Assembly (NCBI GenBank): GCA_963929865.1
Contig: CAWVKK010000045.1
Coordinates: 32,926-96,925 of the forward strand
Reading direction: 5' to 3'
DNA from: JAGZHZ01 sp963929865
GTDB taxonomy: Bacteria > Bacillota > Clostridia > Lachnospirales > Lachnospiraceae
DNA length: 64,000 bases
How positions within the stretch are numbered: position 1 is the stretch's first letter; each line of letters starts with the position of its first letter. The translations under genes were made by a program, and so were the position numbers. The notes beneath the pieces are model-generated. The model saw only the letters and a program-made list of their open reading frames with translations. It was not told the origin of the DNA and did not search any database. Shown here piece after piece: positions 32,764 through 41,740 of the stretch.

Positions 32764-34122
32764 TTATCCATAGTAATAGGGGATAATCGTCCCGGCAAGG
32801 CTCCAGATCACAATGACTCCCAGCGCCCCGCACACAAAAAGGGTCGTGCGCTTTTGCATCCGCTCCTTGACCAGTTTTTTTCTCAAAACGCACAGTCCCT
32901 TTGTCACAAAATACATCAGGGGAATCAGCATCGGCATACTGTAGCGCCCCTGAGGCTGATAATCGCTGCTGTAGGAATACCACATATTGAGCAGGTTGGG
33001 GATAATCGCCGCAGCCAGCATCATCAGATCAAACAGATGACTCTCCCACGCTTTTTTCTGTCCGGGCACACGGTCCCATTTTTTTCTGTGCCGGATCCAG
33101 TCCCAGAAATACCAGATTCCTCCGATCGCGGCCATCCAGAAAATATCGGTATAGATCGTATACGCCCACCCGGGCAGCATCAGCTCCATATACCCGAACA
33201 TTCCGATAAAGCTGACGTAAAACGAGTAAAACCACTGACCGTCCTCAAACATTTCCAGAAAAGAAAGCCCGTCATTCATCGGCGTATGGCGCATCGACGG
33301 TTTGAGAGAAGGGATCGCATACAGCTCTGCGTATTTTGTGCTTGTTGCCATGCCCAGAAAATCCCCGTCATAGAGCAGATAATTTCTGACAAAATACCAT
33401 CCGGTCAGCGCAATCACGATCGCCGATATGAACAGCCCTTTTTTCAAAAGTCCCCGTATCCCCTGTTTCTGCCGCAGAACAGAAATGCCGAACAAAATTA
33501 TGCTGCACAAAATAAAACCGTAGGAATTGTAGTATGTCAGCGTGCACACACAGATTCCAAGCGCCAGGATGAGGCATGATTTCCAGTTCCACCTTGTCTC
33601 CATCCCGCAGATCCATGCGTAGACGATCACAGCAGTTCCAAACAGAGCCATCGCGTCATTGTTGATATAAGAGCTTAAAAATACAAACTGCGGTAGAAAA
33701 ACGACGAGGGAGAGAAACAAAAGCTTCTTTTCCCCGGAAAATTTCTTTTTTGCAATCAGGATCGTCATAGCCACTACGCCTGCCCCGCTGAGGGCGCTGA
33801 CGATACGGCACGCATACCGAAACGCCCCGTCCGTCTTAGAAAAAATCCCGATTACTTTCATAAAAAACGCGCTGACGATTGCCGTAAGCGGCGGTCCGAA
33901 TCCATACGAAATTCCCCACTGTGCGTCCCGGATCAGAGGATCGGTACCGTTTGGAAGTTTTCCATAATTCAAAATATAAGCCGGAATCTGAAAGCGCATC
34001 GCCTCATCCGGCGCTGAGTCAAACGGCAGCACAGCCGCCCAGATCAGAAACATCAAAAACATTCCCAGCACAAAGCTCCATATCTTCCAGTTTGCCCTCC
34101 AGCCTGCTTTTAACCTTTCCAT
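32764..34122 (-). CDS. Polytopic GT-C-like membrane protein, possible glycosyltransferase
   Basis: A 452-residue membrane protein with about eleven hydrophobic segments. The first extracytoplasmic loop carries FDSAPDEAMRF, matching the acidic first-loop motif of GT-C enzymes that use lipid-linked sugars outside the membrane. The rest resembles DUF2142-type proteins (SYINNDAMALFG, QPQGRYSMPMLIPLMYF). It probably decorates the glycan after export. It lies between the aminotransferase and the kinase-like gene. Confidence 0.75.
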   Translation of the reverse strand: MERLKAGWRANWKIWSFVLGMFLMFLIWAAVLPFDSAPDEAMRFQIPAYILNYGKLPNGTDPLIRDAQWGISYGFGPPLTAIVSAFFMKVIGIFSKTDGAFRYACRIVSALSGAGVVAMTILIAKKKFSGEKKLLFLSLVVFLPQFVFLSSYINNDAMALFGTAVIVYAWICGMETRWNWKSCLILALGICVCTLTYYNSYGFILCSIILFGISVLRQKQGIRGLLKKGLFISAIVIALTGWYFVRNYLLYDGDFLGMATSTKYAELYAIPSLKPSMRHTPMNDGLSFLEMFEDGQWFYSFYVSFIGMFGYMELMLPGWAYTIYTDIFWMAAIGGIWYFWDWIRHRKKWDRVPGQKKAWESHLFDLMMLAAAIIPNLLNMWYSYSSDYQPQGRYSMPMLIPLMYFVTKGLCVLRKKLVKERMQKRTTLFVCGALGVIVIWSLAGTIIPYYYG

Positions 34123-34161
34123 TTTTCTCCCTTTCTTTTGTCTCTTTGTTTTTTCTCTTTT

Positions 34162-35526
34162 TTACTCTAAATCAAAAAATTTTTTCAGTCTTTTTTTGAT
34201 GAACCAGCGGTAAGCTCTTGTCGACTCGATAAATTTCAGTCTTCCCTCTAATTTTAAAATTTCTTCTTTCAGTTCTGTGATCTGTTCGCACCGGGATTCA
34301 AGCTCCACCAGCTTTCTGGCCAGCCTGTTCTCCGTATCGTTGACAAGACGCACCATCTGCTCAATCTGCCCCTGTCTGATCTCGTCCTTTAGAAGGAACT
34401 GAAAATTCACTTCCACTTTGTCCCACTTCATTTCCGGATCCATAGGGATCAGAAACATCGGGTCCTCTCCGCTGAACAGGTAGAGATTTCCTCTGTTTAA
34501 CACGGCGTTGTTTTTTAAATCCTGGTGAAAAATTTCTTTTTTTGTCTCGCCGACATACAGATATATCTTTCCCATCTCAATCTCGCACGGACCGTTGAGC
34601 GGGTCAAAGCGGAGCATTCCAATGTGGTCAAACTTTTTTAGGTTCATGACGGCTTTCACTTTCGTCTGCGTTTCGTCCAGTCTCATGACCATACTGTCTT
34701 CTTCTTTGAAATTTAGATCCTTTGCGGCAAAGATCTGCGTAAACTGGATGCTTTCTCCTTTTAGCCGGTCCCACTCGTACATCTTTTTGCGGTAGGGCTC
34801 CACAATCTTTTCATAAGCGTCTTCTCCTCCGTTTACATAGCTGTTGAAGGATTCATTCATAGATTGGTAAATTTCCCTGTCCTGCGGGCTTAAATGAAAC
34901 AGCTCGTACAGATTTTCCGGATCAACCAGCTGTGTCAGCTCCTGCCCGTGTTTGATGTACATCGCCAAAACCGTGCGGTAAAAAATAAAGTCAACTGGAA
35001 TCGGGAAAGGAAATACCCATTCATAGTCGATAATCTGCGGCTTTCCGCTCTCCTCTTCCAGAATAATGTTGTCAAGAGTCAGATCAATATTCAGCATTTT
35101 GCTCGCTTCTTTTCCCTCCAGCCCTTCCTGTTCTCCAAAGATGGACTGAAATTCCTGCGTCATCTGGAATTCCTCTGTATCCTGGACGCAGAAATTCCGG
35201 ACAAAATCCTGATATTCCTGCAAAAGCACAAAAAACTGGTCAATTTTTTCTTCCCTTAAAGCCGTCAGAAGACGGGTATAAAAGGTGTCTCCCCTGATAA
35301 AAGAAAACATAATTTCCTTTCCTGCCTTCTGACAGGGCGTATAGTACTCGCTTCCGTGGGCGCAGAAATAAATATAATTCTGGTACATCCGCTCCACATG
35401 CTCTTTTGCCAGATCGGTCAACGGGCGCTTCGAAACCTTTTTCCCGTCTTCTGTCTCATAAATCGCCGTTTCAATCTGAAATTCCGGTGCTCTTTCTTTT
35501 GTAAACTTTGCATATATTTTTTTCAA
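34162..35526 (-). CDS. Kinase-like protein with C-terminal coiled coil, probable polymer capping/chain-length factor (WbdD-like half)
   Basis: About 454 residues. The first 230 resemble an aminoglycoside-phosphotransferase/lipopolysaccharide-kinase fold: LNIDLTLDNIIL (about 147, the catalytic DXXXXN) and PQIIDYEWVF (about 165, metal-binding D). A beta-rich segment follows (about 255-385), then a coiled coil (about 390-435, RLARKLVELESRCEQITELK) and a basic amphipathic end (YRWFIKKRLKKFF). In E. coli O8/O9a, WbdD joins methyltransferase, kinase and coiled-coil ruler in one chain and caps glycans before Wzm/Wzt export. Here the methyltransferase is the adjacent gene and Wzt has a C-terminal domain, so a split WbdD is plausible. 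Start TTG 35526 has AAGGTGA; GTG 35535 is an alternative. Confidence 0.7.
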   Translation of the reverse strand: MKKIYAKFTKERAPEFQIETAIYETEDGKKVSKRPLTDLAKEHVERMYQNYIYFCAHGSEYYTPCQKAGKEIMFSFIRGDTFYTRLLTALREEKIDQFFVLLQEYQDFVRNFCVQDTEEFQMTQEFQSIFGEQEGLEGKEASKMLNIDLTLDNIILEEESGKPQIIDYEWVFPFPIPVDFIFYRTVLAMYIKHGQELTQLVDPENLYELFHLSPQDREIYQSMNESFNSYVNGGEDAYEKIVEPYRKKMYEWDRLKGESIQFTQIFAAKDLNFKEEDSMVMRLDETQTKVKAVMNLKKFDHIGMLRFDPLNGPCEIEMGKIYLYVGETKKEIFHQDLKNNAVLNRGNLYLFSGEDPMFLIPMDPEMKWDKVEVNFQFLLKDEIRQGQIEQMVRLVNDTENRLARKLVELESRCEQITELKEEILKLEGRLKFIESTRAYRWFIKKRLKKFFDLE

Positions 35527-35538
35527 AATGATCACCTT

Positions 35539-36450
35539 CTATTCCTTTCCGATTTCAACAAAGAAAGAATTGGAAAAGAAATCAAATTTTCCTTCCTCAA
35601 TCAGCCCCTGGTATACTGCCGTCTCGTTAAACAGCTTTACCCGGCTGTTGTCGTATGTGTGCAGCGTGCAGATCAGATCCTCTTCTTTTGGAAGATAATC
35701 GTCTGAAAAAATCTGAGTTGGAAATTTATAGTCCGGAAACGGGTAGTAGAATTCCATCTTGGAAAATCCCGCCTCCCGGATAATCGAGATCAGCTTTTCC
35801 TTTGAGAAGGTTCTCACATGGCTGTCGCCGCTTGCATATCCTTCAAGTCCCTCAAAGTACCGTCCTGTATGGTCTTCCCTGACTCCCGCCCAGTATTTAA
35901 GCCCGTATTTGTTTTCGATCGCCAGCAGTATCTTTCCGTCTGGCTTTAACATTTTTCCTACGTTTCTGAGAAAATCCGGGAACGGATTTTCTGACGGCGT
36001 ATAATACGCCGCATACTCAAACACCCCGATCAGTGTAATATAGTCAAATTCCTGGCCGAGTTCGATATCGTTGAAATTCCCCACCACAATATTTAGGTTG
36101 GAACATTTTCTATGACGCAGCGCATTAATGACAGATCTGCGCTTTGACAGCTCCACACAGGTGACGGACCGCGCTGCGCGGCACAGGGCTCCCGTAATCG
36201 CGCCGCATCCTGCTCCAACTTCCAGCACTCTCGCATTTTTGGCAAACGGATACCATTCGATAATATTTTCTCTGATCGGAGACATGTGATACAGAATCGG
36301 CCAGCGCGTCTCTCTTTTTAAGATTTTATTCCAGTTTGTCTCTTCCTTGACCATATCCAGCAGCTCCTGCTCAATCTCCCCGTCGCTGTACTCGTCGTTT
36401 CCGGAATAAAACGTATAGTCCATTGTTACTTTTCCTATTTGTTCTTTCAA
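35539..36450 (-). CDS. Class I SAM-dependent methyltransferase, probable glycan-capping enzyme
   Basis: About 303 residues with a SAM-binding Rossmann fold: motif I VLEVGAGCGAITGALC near residue 71, CVELSKRRS, and DYITLIGVFEYAAYY with later LLAIENKYGLKYW. TTG at 36450 is favoured by a strong AGGAGG 8 nt away; the frame is open to 36504 but that overlaps the previous gene's stop, and ATG 36423 is another option. The next gene downstream, 12 bp away, is a kinase-like coiled-coil protein, the same pairing that is fused in WbdD. It likely methylates the non-reducing end of the glycan or a phosphate on it. Confidence 0.82.
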   Translation of the reverse strand: MKEQIGKVTMDYTFYSGNDEYSDGEIEQELLDMVKEETNWNKILKRETRWPILYHMSPIRENIIEWYPFAKNARVLEVGAGCGAITGALCRAARSVTCVELSKRRSVINALRHRKCSNLNIVVGNFNDIELGQEFDYITLIGVFEYAAYYTPSENPFPDFLRNVGKMLKPDGKILLAIENKYGLKYWAGVREDHTGRYFEGLEGYASGDSHVRTFSKEKLISIIREAGFSKMEFYYPFPDYKFPTQIFSDDYLPKEEDLICTLHTYDNSRVKLFNETAVYQGLIEEGKFDFFSNSFFVEIGKE

Positions 36451-36500
36451 AAATATTCCCTCCTGTTGCCGTGCCCCTTCTCGTTTCTTTTGGCTTCTCC

Positions 36501-37742
36501 TCACCCCAGTATTTTCTTTATCTCCTCCATAAAGGAAAATGGATTCGGGTTCTCGCAGTATTCTGGGTTTGTGCGTTTCAGAGAAATCTCCGGCTGATAT
36601 AATTGACAGATTTCATTCAGCTTCTGAGCTGTCAGGTCTGGGCTGACGCTGTCTATCGACACAATGTTTTCGTTAAAGTTCTTCAGATCTTTGTTGGCGA
36701 ACGTGTTGGTGATGACTTTTACCCCAAACACCGACATTTCCAGCGGCGGATAGCTTGGATGAGGCGACGCCATCAAAGAGATGCCTGCATATGATTCCTC
36801 GAGTACCCTGGCGTATTCCTCCAGCGTCAGCTTTCCCACAGAACAGAGACTCTTTCCGTTTCCCAGATCGACGCGCTCATGCGTTTCCCCTGCCGAGACG
36901 ATCTCCCATTCGGAAATATCGCTCTGCATCCATACCCATTTTTTTAAAATAGCGACGACCAGCTTAAAGGCATTCCGCTCGGTTCCCGGTCTTCCGTAGA
37001 CCAGAATCTGTTTTTTCTTTCTTACCGTCCCGCCCAGAGCATACAGATGTTTTTTCAGCGTCTCGTTTAAAACGGGCTCAAAAGAAAACATCCACGGAAA
37101 ATGGTAGCCGTTTTGAATAAAATAGTCTCTGAGAAGTCCTGTGTTAAAAACTGCGATCTGAGGATAAGGATCTTTGTAGGAGGCGTCTGCCAGAAGATAC
37201 CTAGAAGACCAGGAATAAAATCCCGGTTCATAGTCTTGGATCAGATAGATAAAGGGATTAGGGCTGATGGCGTATTCCTTTTCAAATTTTCGATATGCTT
37301 CCTGTGCGCAAAAGGCTGTCCACCAGCCGGTAAAGACAAAATAGTCTTTTTCCGATACCGGAATGCTGCGCTCGAATCGATTGCTGTACGGAACAATCTG
37401 CCTTGCCGCGGCGCACTCTTCCTCGGGCTGCGCAAAGACATACCGGTCCTGGTACTGCCGCACGGCTTCTTCGCTCGGCGCGGCGTCCACAAGGATGATT
37501 CGGCTGTCATACCCTGTCGTCCTGACGAGAATCTCAAAAAATTTTAAAGCCGTAGAAATTCCTCCAAAAACATGCTCAGGGTTAATCGAGGGGACGAGCA
37601 GATTGACTCTGCCCGTTTTTCTCTGTGTTTTTCTGAACGTGTACGGAGTAATCTCCGCTATGTTTGTATCGAGCGGCGCCGCCTCCTCAAGCACCCGGTT
37701 GGCAGCCTTGCGGATCGCGCGCCTGATCAAATTTTTCTTCAT
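36501..37742 (-). CDS. WsaF-like rhamnosyltransferase, GT4-type fold
   Basis: About 413 residues. The two-lobed GT-B character is seen in VNLLVPSINPEHVFGGISTALKFFE, FIYLIQDYEPGFYSWSSRY, ILVYGRPGTERNAFKL and the C-terminal GISLMASPHPSYPPLEMSVFG, matching the WsaF family that adds rhamnose in S-layer and wall glycans. ATG 37742 has GAGAGG; the frame extends to 37802 inside the preceding gene. It supports a rhamnose-containing cluster A polymer. No dTDP-rhamnose synthesis genes are in the window. Confidence 0.85.
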   Translation of the reverse strand: MKKNLIRRAIRKAANRVLEEAAPLDTNIAEITPYTFRKTQRKTGRVNLLVPSINPEHVFGGISTALKFFEILVRTTGYDSRIILVDAAPSEEAVRQYQDRYVFAQPEEECAAARQIVPYSNRFERSIPVSEKDYFVFTGWWTAFCAQEAYRKFEKEYAISPNPFIYLIQDYEPGFYSWSSRYLLADASYKDPYPQIAVFNTGLLRDYFIQNGYHFPWMFSFEPVLNETLKKHLYALGGTVRKKKQILVYGRPGTERNAFKLVVAILKKWVWMQSDISEWEIVSAGETHERVDLGNGKSLCSVGKLTLEEYARVLEESYAGISLMASPHPSYPPLEMSVFGVKVITNTFANKDLKNFNENIVSIDSVSPDLTAQKLNEICQLYQPEISLKRTNPEYCENPNPFSFMEEIKKILG

Positions 37743-37753
37743 ATGCTTTCCTC

Positions 37754-39526
37754 TCAATTTCTCTCTTTTCGTCTGGGCACACAGCTGTTCATGTCCAGGC
37801 ATACATTATAATACGGGTCTGTGTGGCTGTGATAATTTTTATACATCTCATAAGAAAGTTTAAAATCAATTTCAGGAATGTTGGAATCCCTGCTCTTCGA
37901 CTCAAAATGGTGCAGTTTGACATAAGGATCATAGATATTGACGTATCCTCTGCTGATCGCGCGGATGCACATTTCAATATCGCTTCCGCAGATGACAAAG
38001 TGTTCGTCAAAATTTCCGATCGCTTCAATTTTTTCTCTGGAAATCGCCATGCACGCGCCTGTCACCGCCGTCACGTTTCTCTTTACCAGCGGCGAGAGAA
38101 ACGGCGATCCATAGTGGACGGGCTTCATTCCCTTAAAGACATGGTCTGCCCAGCCTCCCATTCCCGCCACAACGCCGGCGTGCTGAATCGTTCCGTCCTC
38201 ATACAGGAGCAGTCCTCCTGCCGCTCCGATTTCTTTGCGCATCGCCTGCTCGGCAAGGCGTTCCATCCAATCCGGCGAAATCACATCCATATCATTGTTC
38301 ATAAAGATAAAAACGTCGCCCTTTGCATGCCGGATTCCAAAATTGTTCAGCTTTGACCAGTTAAATTCAAACAGCGCGTCAATCACCCGCACATTGGCGT
38401 ACGTCTGCCGTACCTCCTCAAAGTACTGTTCTGTCTGTTTTTCCTGCGAATTGTTGTTTAGAATCAAAATTTCATAGTTTGGGTACGTGGTGCTGCGCTC
38501 GATGCTGTCGATCGCATTTCTCAGATAATCTGCGTGGTCTTTTGTGGGCATGATGATCGAGACGAGAGGTTTTTCCTTAAGCGGGAAACGGACGTCGTAT
38601 ACAAAGAGAGAATCTGTCTCCTGCACCTTCGCCGTCCCTTTCCCGTAAACGCGGTCCAGATGACTTTGTATCGCCGCCAGCCCCGCCGTCTGCGCATATG
38701 GCTTAGAATCCGGGTTGGAAGCGGTAGAACTTGGAAGCGCTCTCCAGTGGTATAAAATTTTGGCGATATGTTCAATCCGGGTCGTCTGCTCAGTCAGGCG
38801 CAGCATCATGTCATAATCCTGGCTTCCGTTAAATTCGCTGCGGAAGCCTCCCGCCTTTTTCAATACGCTCTTGCGGATTCCAAGCAGATGTCCGATATAC
38901 ATCTGACTCAGCAGCAGATCGTACGACCAGTCCGGTTTGTGAAACGGCTCCATATGATTGTCGTCCTGGTCGATAATGTCCTGGTCGCTGTAGACGACAT
39001 CTGCATCCGTGGCTTTGATTTTCTGGTAAAACTCATAGAGCGCGTGGGGGGCAATCTCGTCGTCATTGTCCAGCAAAATCACATAGTCTCCCTTTGCGAG
39101 ATCGACCGCCGCATTTGTGGCGGATGAAATCCCTCCGTTTTTCTCCTGAAGCTGAATATGAATTCTTGAATCCTCCAGGGTCTCTAGATAAGAGCGTACC
39201 TTTAGGTCTGTCGAGCAGTCGTCCACTATGCACAGCTCCCAGTTTCTGTAATTCTGCGCTCTGACAGAGGCGATCGCCGCCTCCAGCCATTTGATCTCCA
39301 CGTTGTAAACCGGCATCAGGACAGAAAACAAAATGTCGCCGGTACACGATTCTTTCGGAATTTCTTCCAGCTTATACGGCTCGATTTCATAGCTGGCGCG
39401 GCTTTTAAAATTATCGAGGAATCCTCTGGGACCATGTTTAAAAAAATAGCGGATTCCTTTTAGAAAAGTCGTCGGCTTTCTGACGCACAGAGAAGCCATG
39501 GCAAAAATCTTTTTAATTTTCTGCAT
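37754..39526 (-). CDS. Two-domain family 2 glycosyltransferase
   Basis: A 590-residue protein with two GT-A domains. Domain 1: FSVLMPVYNVEIKWLEA and metal site LLDNDDEIAPHAL. Domain 2: VSIIMPTKDHADYL and FMNNDMDVISPDW, with the acceptor region HFVICGSDIEMCIRA. It shares motif order and the HWR...S/T...NP(D/Q)SK(P/R)YA linker with 29776-31593. It overlaps the Wzt gene by 14 bp, so its translation is coupled to the exporter. Likely a polymer-extending enzyme. Confidence 0.88.
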   Translation of the reverse strand: MQKIKKIFAMASLCVRKPTTFLKGIRYFFKHGPRGFLDNFKSRASYEIEPYKLEEIPKESCTGDILFSVLMPVYNVEIKWLEAAIASVRAQNYRNWELCIVDDCSTDLKVRSYLETLEDSRIHIQLQEKNGGISSATNAAVDLAKGDYVILLDNDDEIAPHALYEFYQKIKATDADVVYSDQDIIDQDDNHMEPFHKPDWSYDLLLSQMYIGHLLGIRKSVLKKAGGFRSEFNGSQDYDMMLRLTEQTTRIEHIAKILYHWRALPSSTASNPDSKPYAQTAGLAAIQSHLDRVYGKGTAKVQETDSLFVYDVRFPLKEKPLVSIIMPTKDHADYLRNAIDSIERSTTYPNYEILILNNNSQEKQTEQYFEEVRQTYANVRVIDALFEFNWSKLNNFGIRHAKGDVFIFMNNDMDVISPDWMERLAEQAMRKEIGAAGGLLLYEDGTIQHAGVVAGMGGWADHVFKGMKPVHYGSPFLSPLVKRNVTAVTGACMAISREKIEAIGNFDEHFVICGSDIEMCIRAISRGYVNIYDPYVKLHHFESKSRDSNIPEIDFKLSYEMYKNYHSHTDPYYNVCLDMNSCVPRRKERN

Positions 39527-40811
39527 CGGATATATCCTTTCTATACGTTACCACAGAATCCAAATCGCAAAATCCGACTGTGGTTTTTTTCGACAGTACC
39601 TGTATGCAGCAAACGTCATACAGGCGATGATAGACAACCAATTCATCTTTTTCATACCCCGTGCATCCCAAAGAAAGCAGATGCTGTCCTCCCTGCAAAA
39701 CCATTTTTTGGGTAAACGAAACTTCAACTGTCTCTCCTGCGCGGACTGTCCCGGTGTCCGTCTGTTCGATAATCGTGTTCGTCCCCGCCAGCTCATTTCC
39801 TTTTAGGTCTTTGATGCTGAATGCAAAAATAGGGTTTTGTATCGTCTCATAAAAGTGCACTTTCATTTTGATCGTGAAGGGTTTCATCTTGTCAATCGTA
39901 TTGGAAATCCGGTTTTCATGGTCAAAAATTCCGAAGCTGACAATTTTTGCCCTGCCGTCCCCGTAATCTTCGCAGTTGGGATTGAGCAGCATGTAGTCCA
40001 TCCACGTTCCTTTTTCTGCCTGCGCGCGAACCTGCGTCTTGGAATCTGGTTCCGTCTCCTGCGTCTCTGTCTCGTCTTGTCCTACCAAAATCCTCTTATA
40101 GAGGTCGACCATCTCCTTTGTCGGTCCTTCCGCGTATTTTTCTCCATTGTTTATGATAATGGCGCGCTCGCAGTATTTCATGACGCTTCCCATATCGTGC
40201 GTCACAAACAGTACGGTCTTTCCGCTGTTTTTTAAGTCTTCCATCCGTTTATAGCATTTTGCCTGAAAGAATACGTCCCCCACAGACAGCGCTTCATCGA
40301 TAATCAAGATATCCGGATCTACGCTGATTGCCACCGCAAAGGCAAGCCTTGCGAACATCCCGCTTGAATACGTTTTGACCGGCTGCCTGATAAAGTCGCC
40401 GATATCGGCAAATTTTAAAATATCCGGAAGCTTTTTTTCCATCTCTTCCTCTGAAAATCCCATCATTGTCCCGCTGAGGTACGCATTTTGAATTCCGTTG
40501 TATTCCGGGTTAAAGCCCGCTCCCAGCTCCAAAAGAGCTGAGATCTTTCCGTTGATGGTGACTTCCCCCGACGTCGGCATCAGCACCCCGGTGATAATTT
40601 TTAAAATTGTCGATTTTCCAGCGCCGTTTTTTCCTATGATTCCGACCATCTCTCCTTTTTTTATCTCAAAGGAGACGTCATGCAGCGCATGAAATTCTTT
40701 GTGATAGCTTTTTTTGTGAATGCTGAGCGCTTCCTTAAATCTCAGAGTCGGTCTGTCGTAGAGGTAATAAACCTTTGAGACGTTGGAAACGGAAATTGCG
40801 ATCTCGTTCAT
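39513..40811 (-). CDS. wzt: Polysaccharide ABC exporter ATPase with C-terminal recognition domain (Wzt-like)
   Basis: About 432 residues. The ATPase domain has Walker A GIIGKNGAGKSTILK, signature TYSSGMFARLAFAVA and Walker B ILIIDEALSVGD. After residue 250 an additional beta-rich domain (IVSFGIFDHENRIS, FTIKMKVHFYE, FAFSIKDLKGNELAGTN) matches the Wzt-C carbohydrate-binding domain, which in O-antigen systems recognises the capped end of the finished polymer. ATG 40811 has AGGAG; the frame start at 40844 lies inside wzm. The presence of Wzt-C, and of a methyltransferase/kinase pair in the same cluster, go together functionally. Confidence 0.92.
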   Translation of the reverse strand: MNEIAISVSNVSKVYYLYDRPTLRFKEALSIHKKSYHKEFHALHDVSFEIKKGEMVGIIGKNGAGKSTILKIITGVLMPTSGEVTINGKISALLELGAGFNPEYNGIQNAYLSGTMMGFSEEEMEKKLPDILKFADIGDFIRQPVKTYSSGMFARLAFAVAISVDPDILIIDEALSVGDVFFQAKCYKRMEDLKNSGKTVLFVTHDMGSVMKYCERAIIINNGEKYAEGPTKEMVDLYKRILVGQDETETQETEPDSKTQVRAQAEKGTWMDYMLLNPNCEDYGDGRAKIVSFGIFDHENRISNTIDKMKPFTIKMKVHFYETIQNPIFAFSIKDLKGNELAGTNTIIEQTDTGTVRAGETVEVSFTQKMVLQGGQHLLSLGCTGYEKDELVVYHRLYDVCCIQVLSKKTTVGFCDLDSVVTYRKDISDAEN

Positions 40812-40827
40812 TCGTCTTTCTCCTGTC

Positions 40828-41613
40828 TTATAATACGTCTGCAAAATGCGGCTTCAGCTTCTGATAGACCTTCCGGCTCACCCAAAACAGCGCCGCCGTA
40901 AAGACCCAAAAATAAAGCGTAATCTTCCACCGCTCAAAAAACCACACATTCTGAATCATCGTGTCCCGATATCCCTGAACGATATAGAACATGGGATTCA
41001 GCTTAAAAATCTGCTTCAGCCATCCTGGAAGCGGCATCGTCTCAAACTGCCACATAATCGGCGTCATCCACACGCCGATCTGCATAACAATCCCGACAAT
41101 CTGCGTCGTATCGCGAAAAAAAACGGCGATTGCCGACGTCAGATAGCTAAGGGCAAGGGAGAGCGCGATCATAGCCGCTGAGTAGTAGAGCAGCTGAATC
41201 GCAATCACCCCTGGAAAAATTCCCATAACCGCATAGCACACAAGAAGCAGAAGGATAAAAAATCCGTGTACAAACAGCGACGAAAGAATTTTTACAATCG
41301 GAAGAATCTTGATTTCAAACATCACTTTTTTTACCAGATAGCTGTATTCCAGGAAACAGCTCGTCCCATTGATCACAGCTTCTGAAAAATAGAACCACGG
41401 GATCAGCCCCGCCATCAGCCACAGTACAAACGGAACGCTTTCTATATCTGTGCTGCGAAATCCCAGCTGAAATACGAACCAGTACAGTAAAATCGTAATC
41501 AGCGGCTGTACAAATGCCCAGAAAATGCCAAAATAGGACCCCGCATATTTTGTCCGGAAATCGTTTTTTGCCAGATACAGCATCAGCTTCTTATTCTTTT
41601 TTAAGGTCTCCAT
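40828..41613 (-). CDS. wzm: Polysaccharide ABC exporter permease (Wzm/TagG-like)
   Basis: A 261-residue ABC-2 permease with six hydrophobic segments and the N-terminal amphipathic stretch LAKNDFRTKYAGSYFGIFWAF. VQPLITILLYWFVF and FRDTTQIVGIVMQIGVWMTPIMW are characteristic of Wzm/TagG. It forms the channel that moves lipid-linked glycan to the outer face. It precedes wzt by 16 bp and has a promoter overlapping the end of the gene upstream. Confidence 0.93.
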   Translation of the reverse strand: METLKKNKKLMLYLAKNDFRTKYAGSYFGIFWAFVQPLITILLYWFVFQLGFRSTDIESVPFVLWLMAGLIPWFYFSEAVINGTSCFLEYSYLVKKVMFEIKILPIVKILSSLFVHGFFILLLLVCYAVMGIFPGVIAIQLLYYSAAMIALSLALSYLTSAIAVFFRDTTQIVGIVMQIGVWMTPIMWQFETMPLPGWLKQIFKLNPMFYIVQGYRDTMIQNVWFFERWKITLYFWVFTAALFWVSRKVYQKLKPHFADVL

Positions 41614-41711
41614 CTATGAATTTCTCCTTTTTTGTCCTTTTTGCCTTAAAATACCGCCGTCATCCATGTCTGACGTGCGCATCCGGTTCGCTGACATCAT
41701 TTCTGATAGAA

Positions 41712-41740
41712 AGTATAGCAAACATCTTACTTTTCTTCAA
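41712..41740 (-). promoter_or_regulatory. Internal promoter before wzm of cluster A
   Basis: TTGAAG (41740-41735), 17-nt spacer, TATACT (41717-41712); the -35 lies in the last codons of the GT2 gene. Confidence 0.6.
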
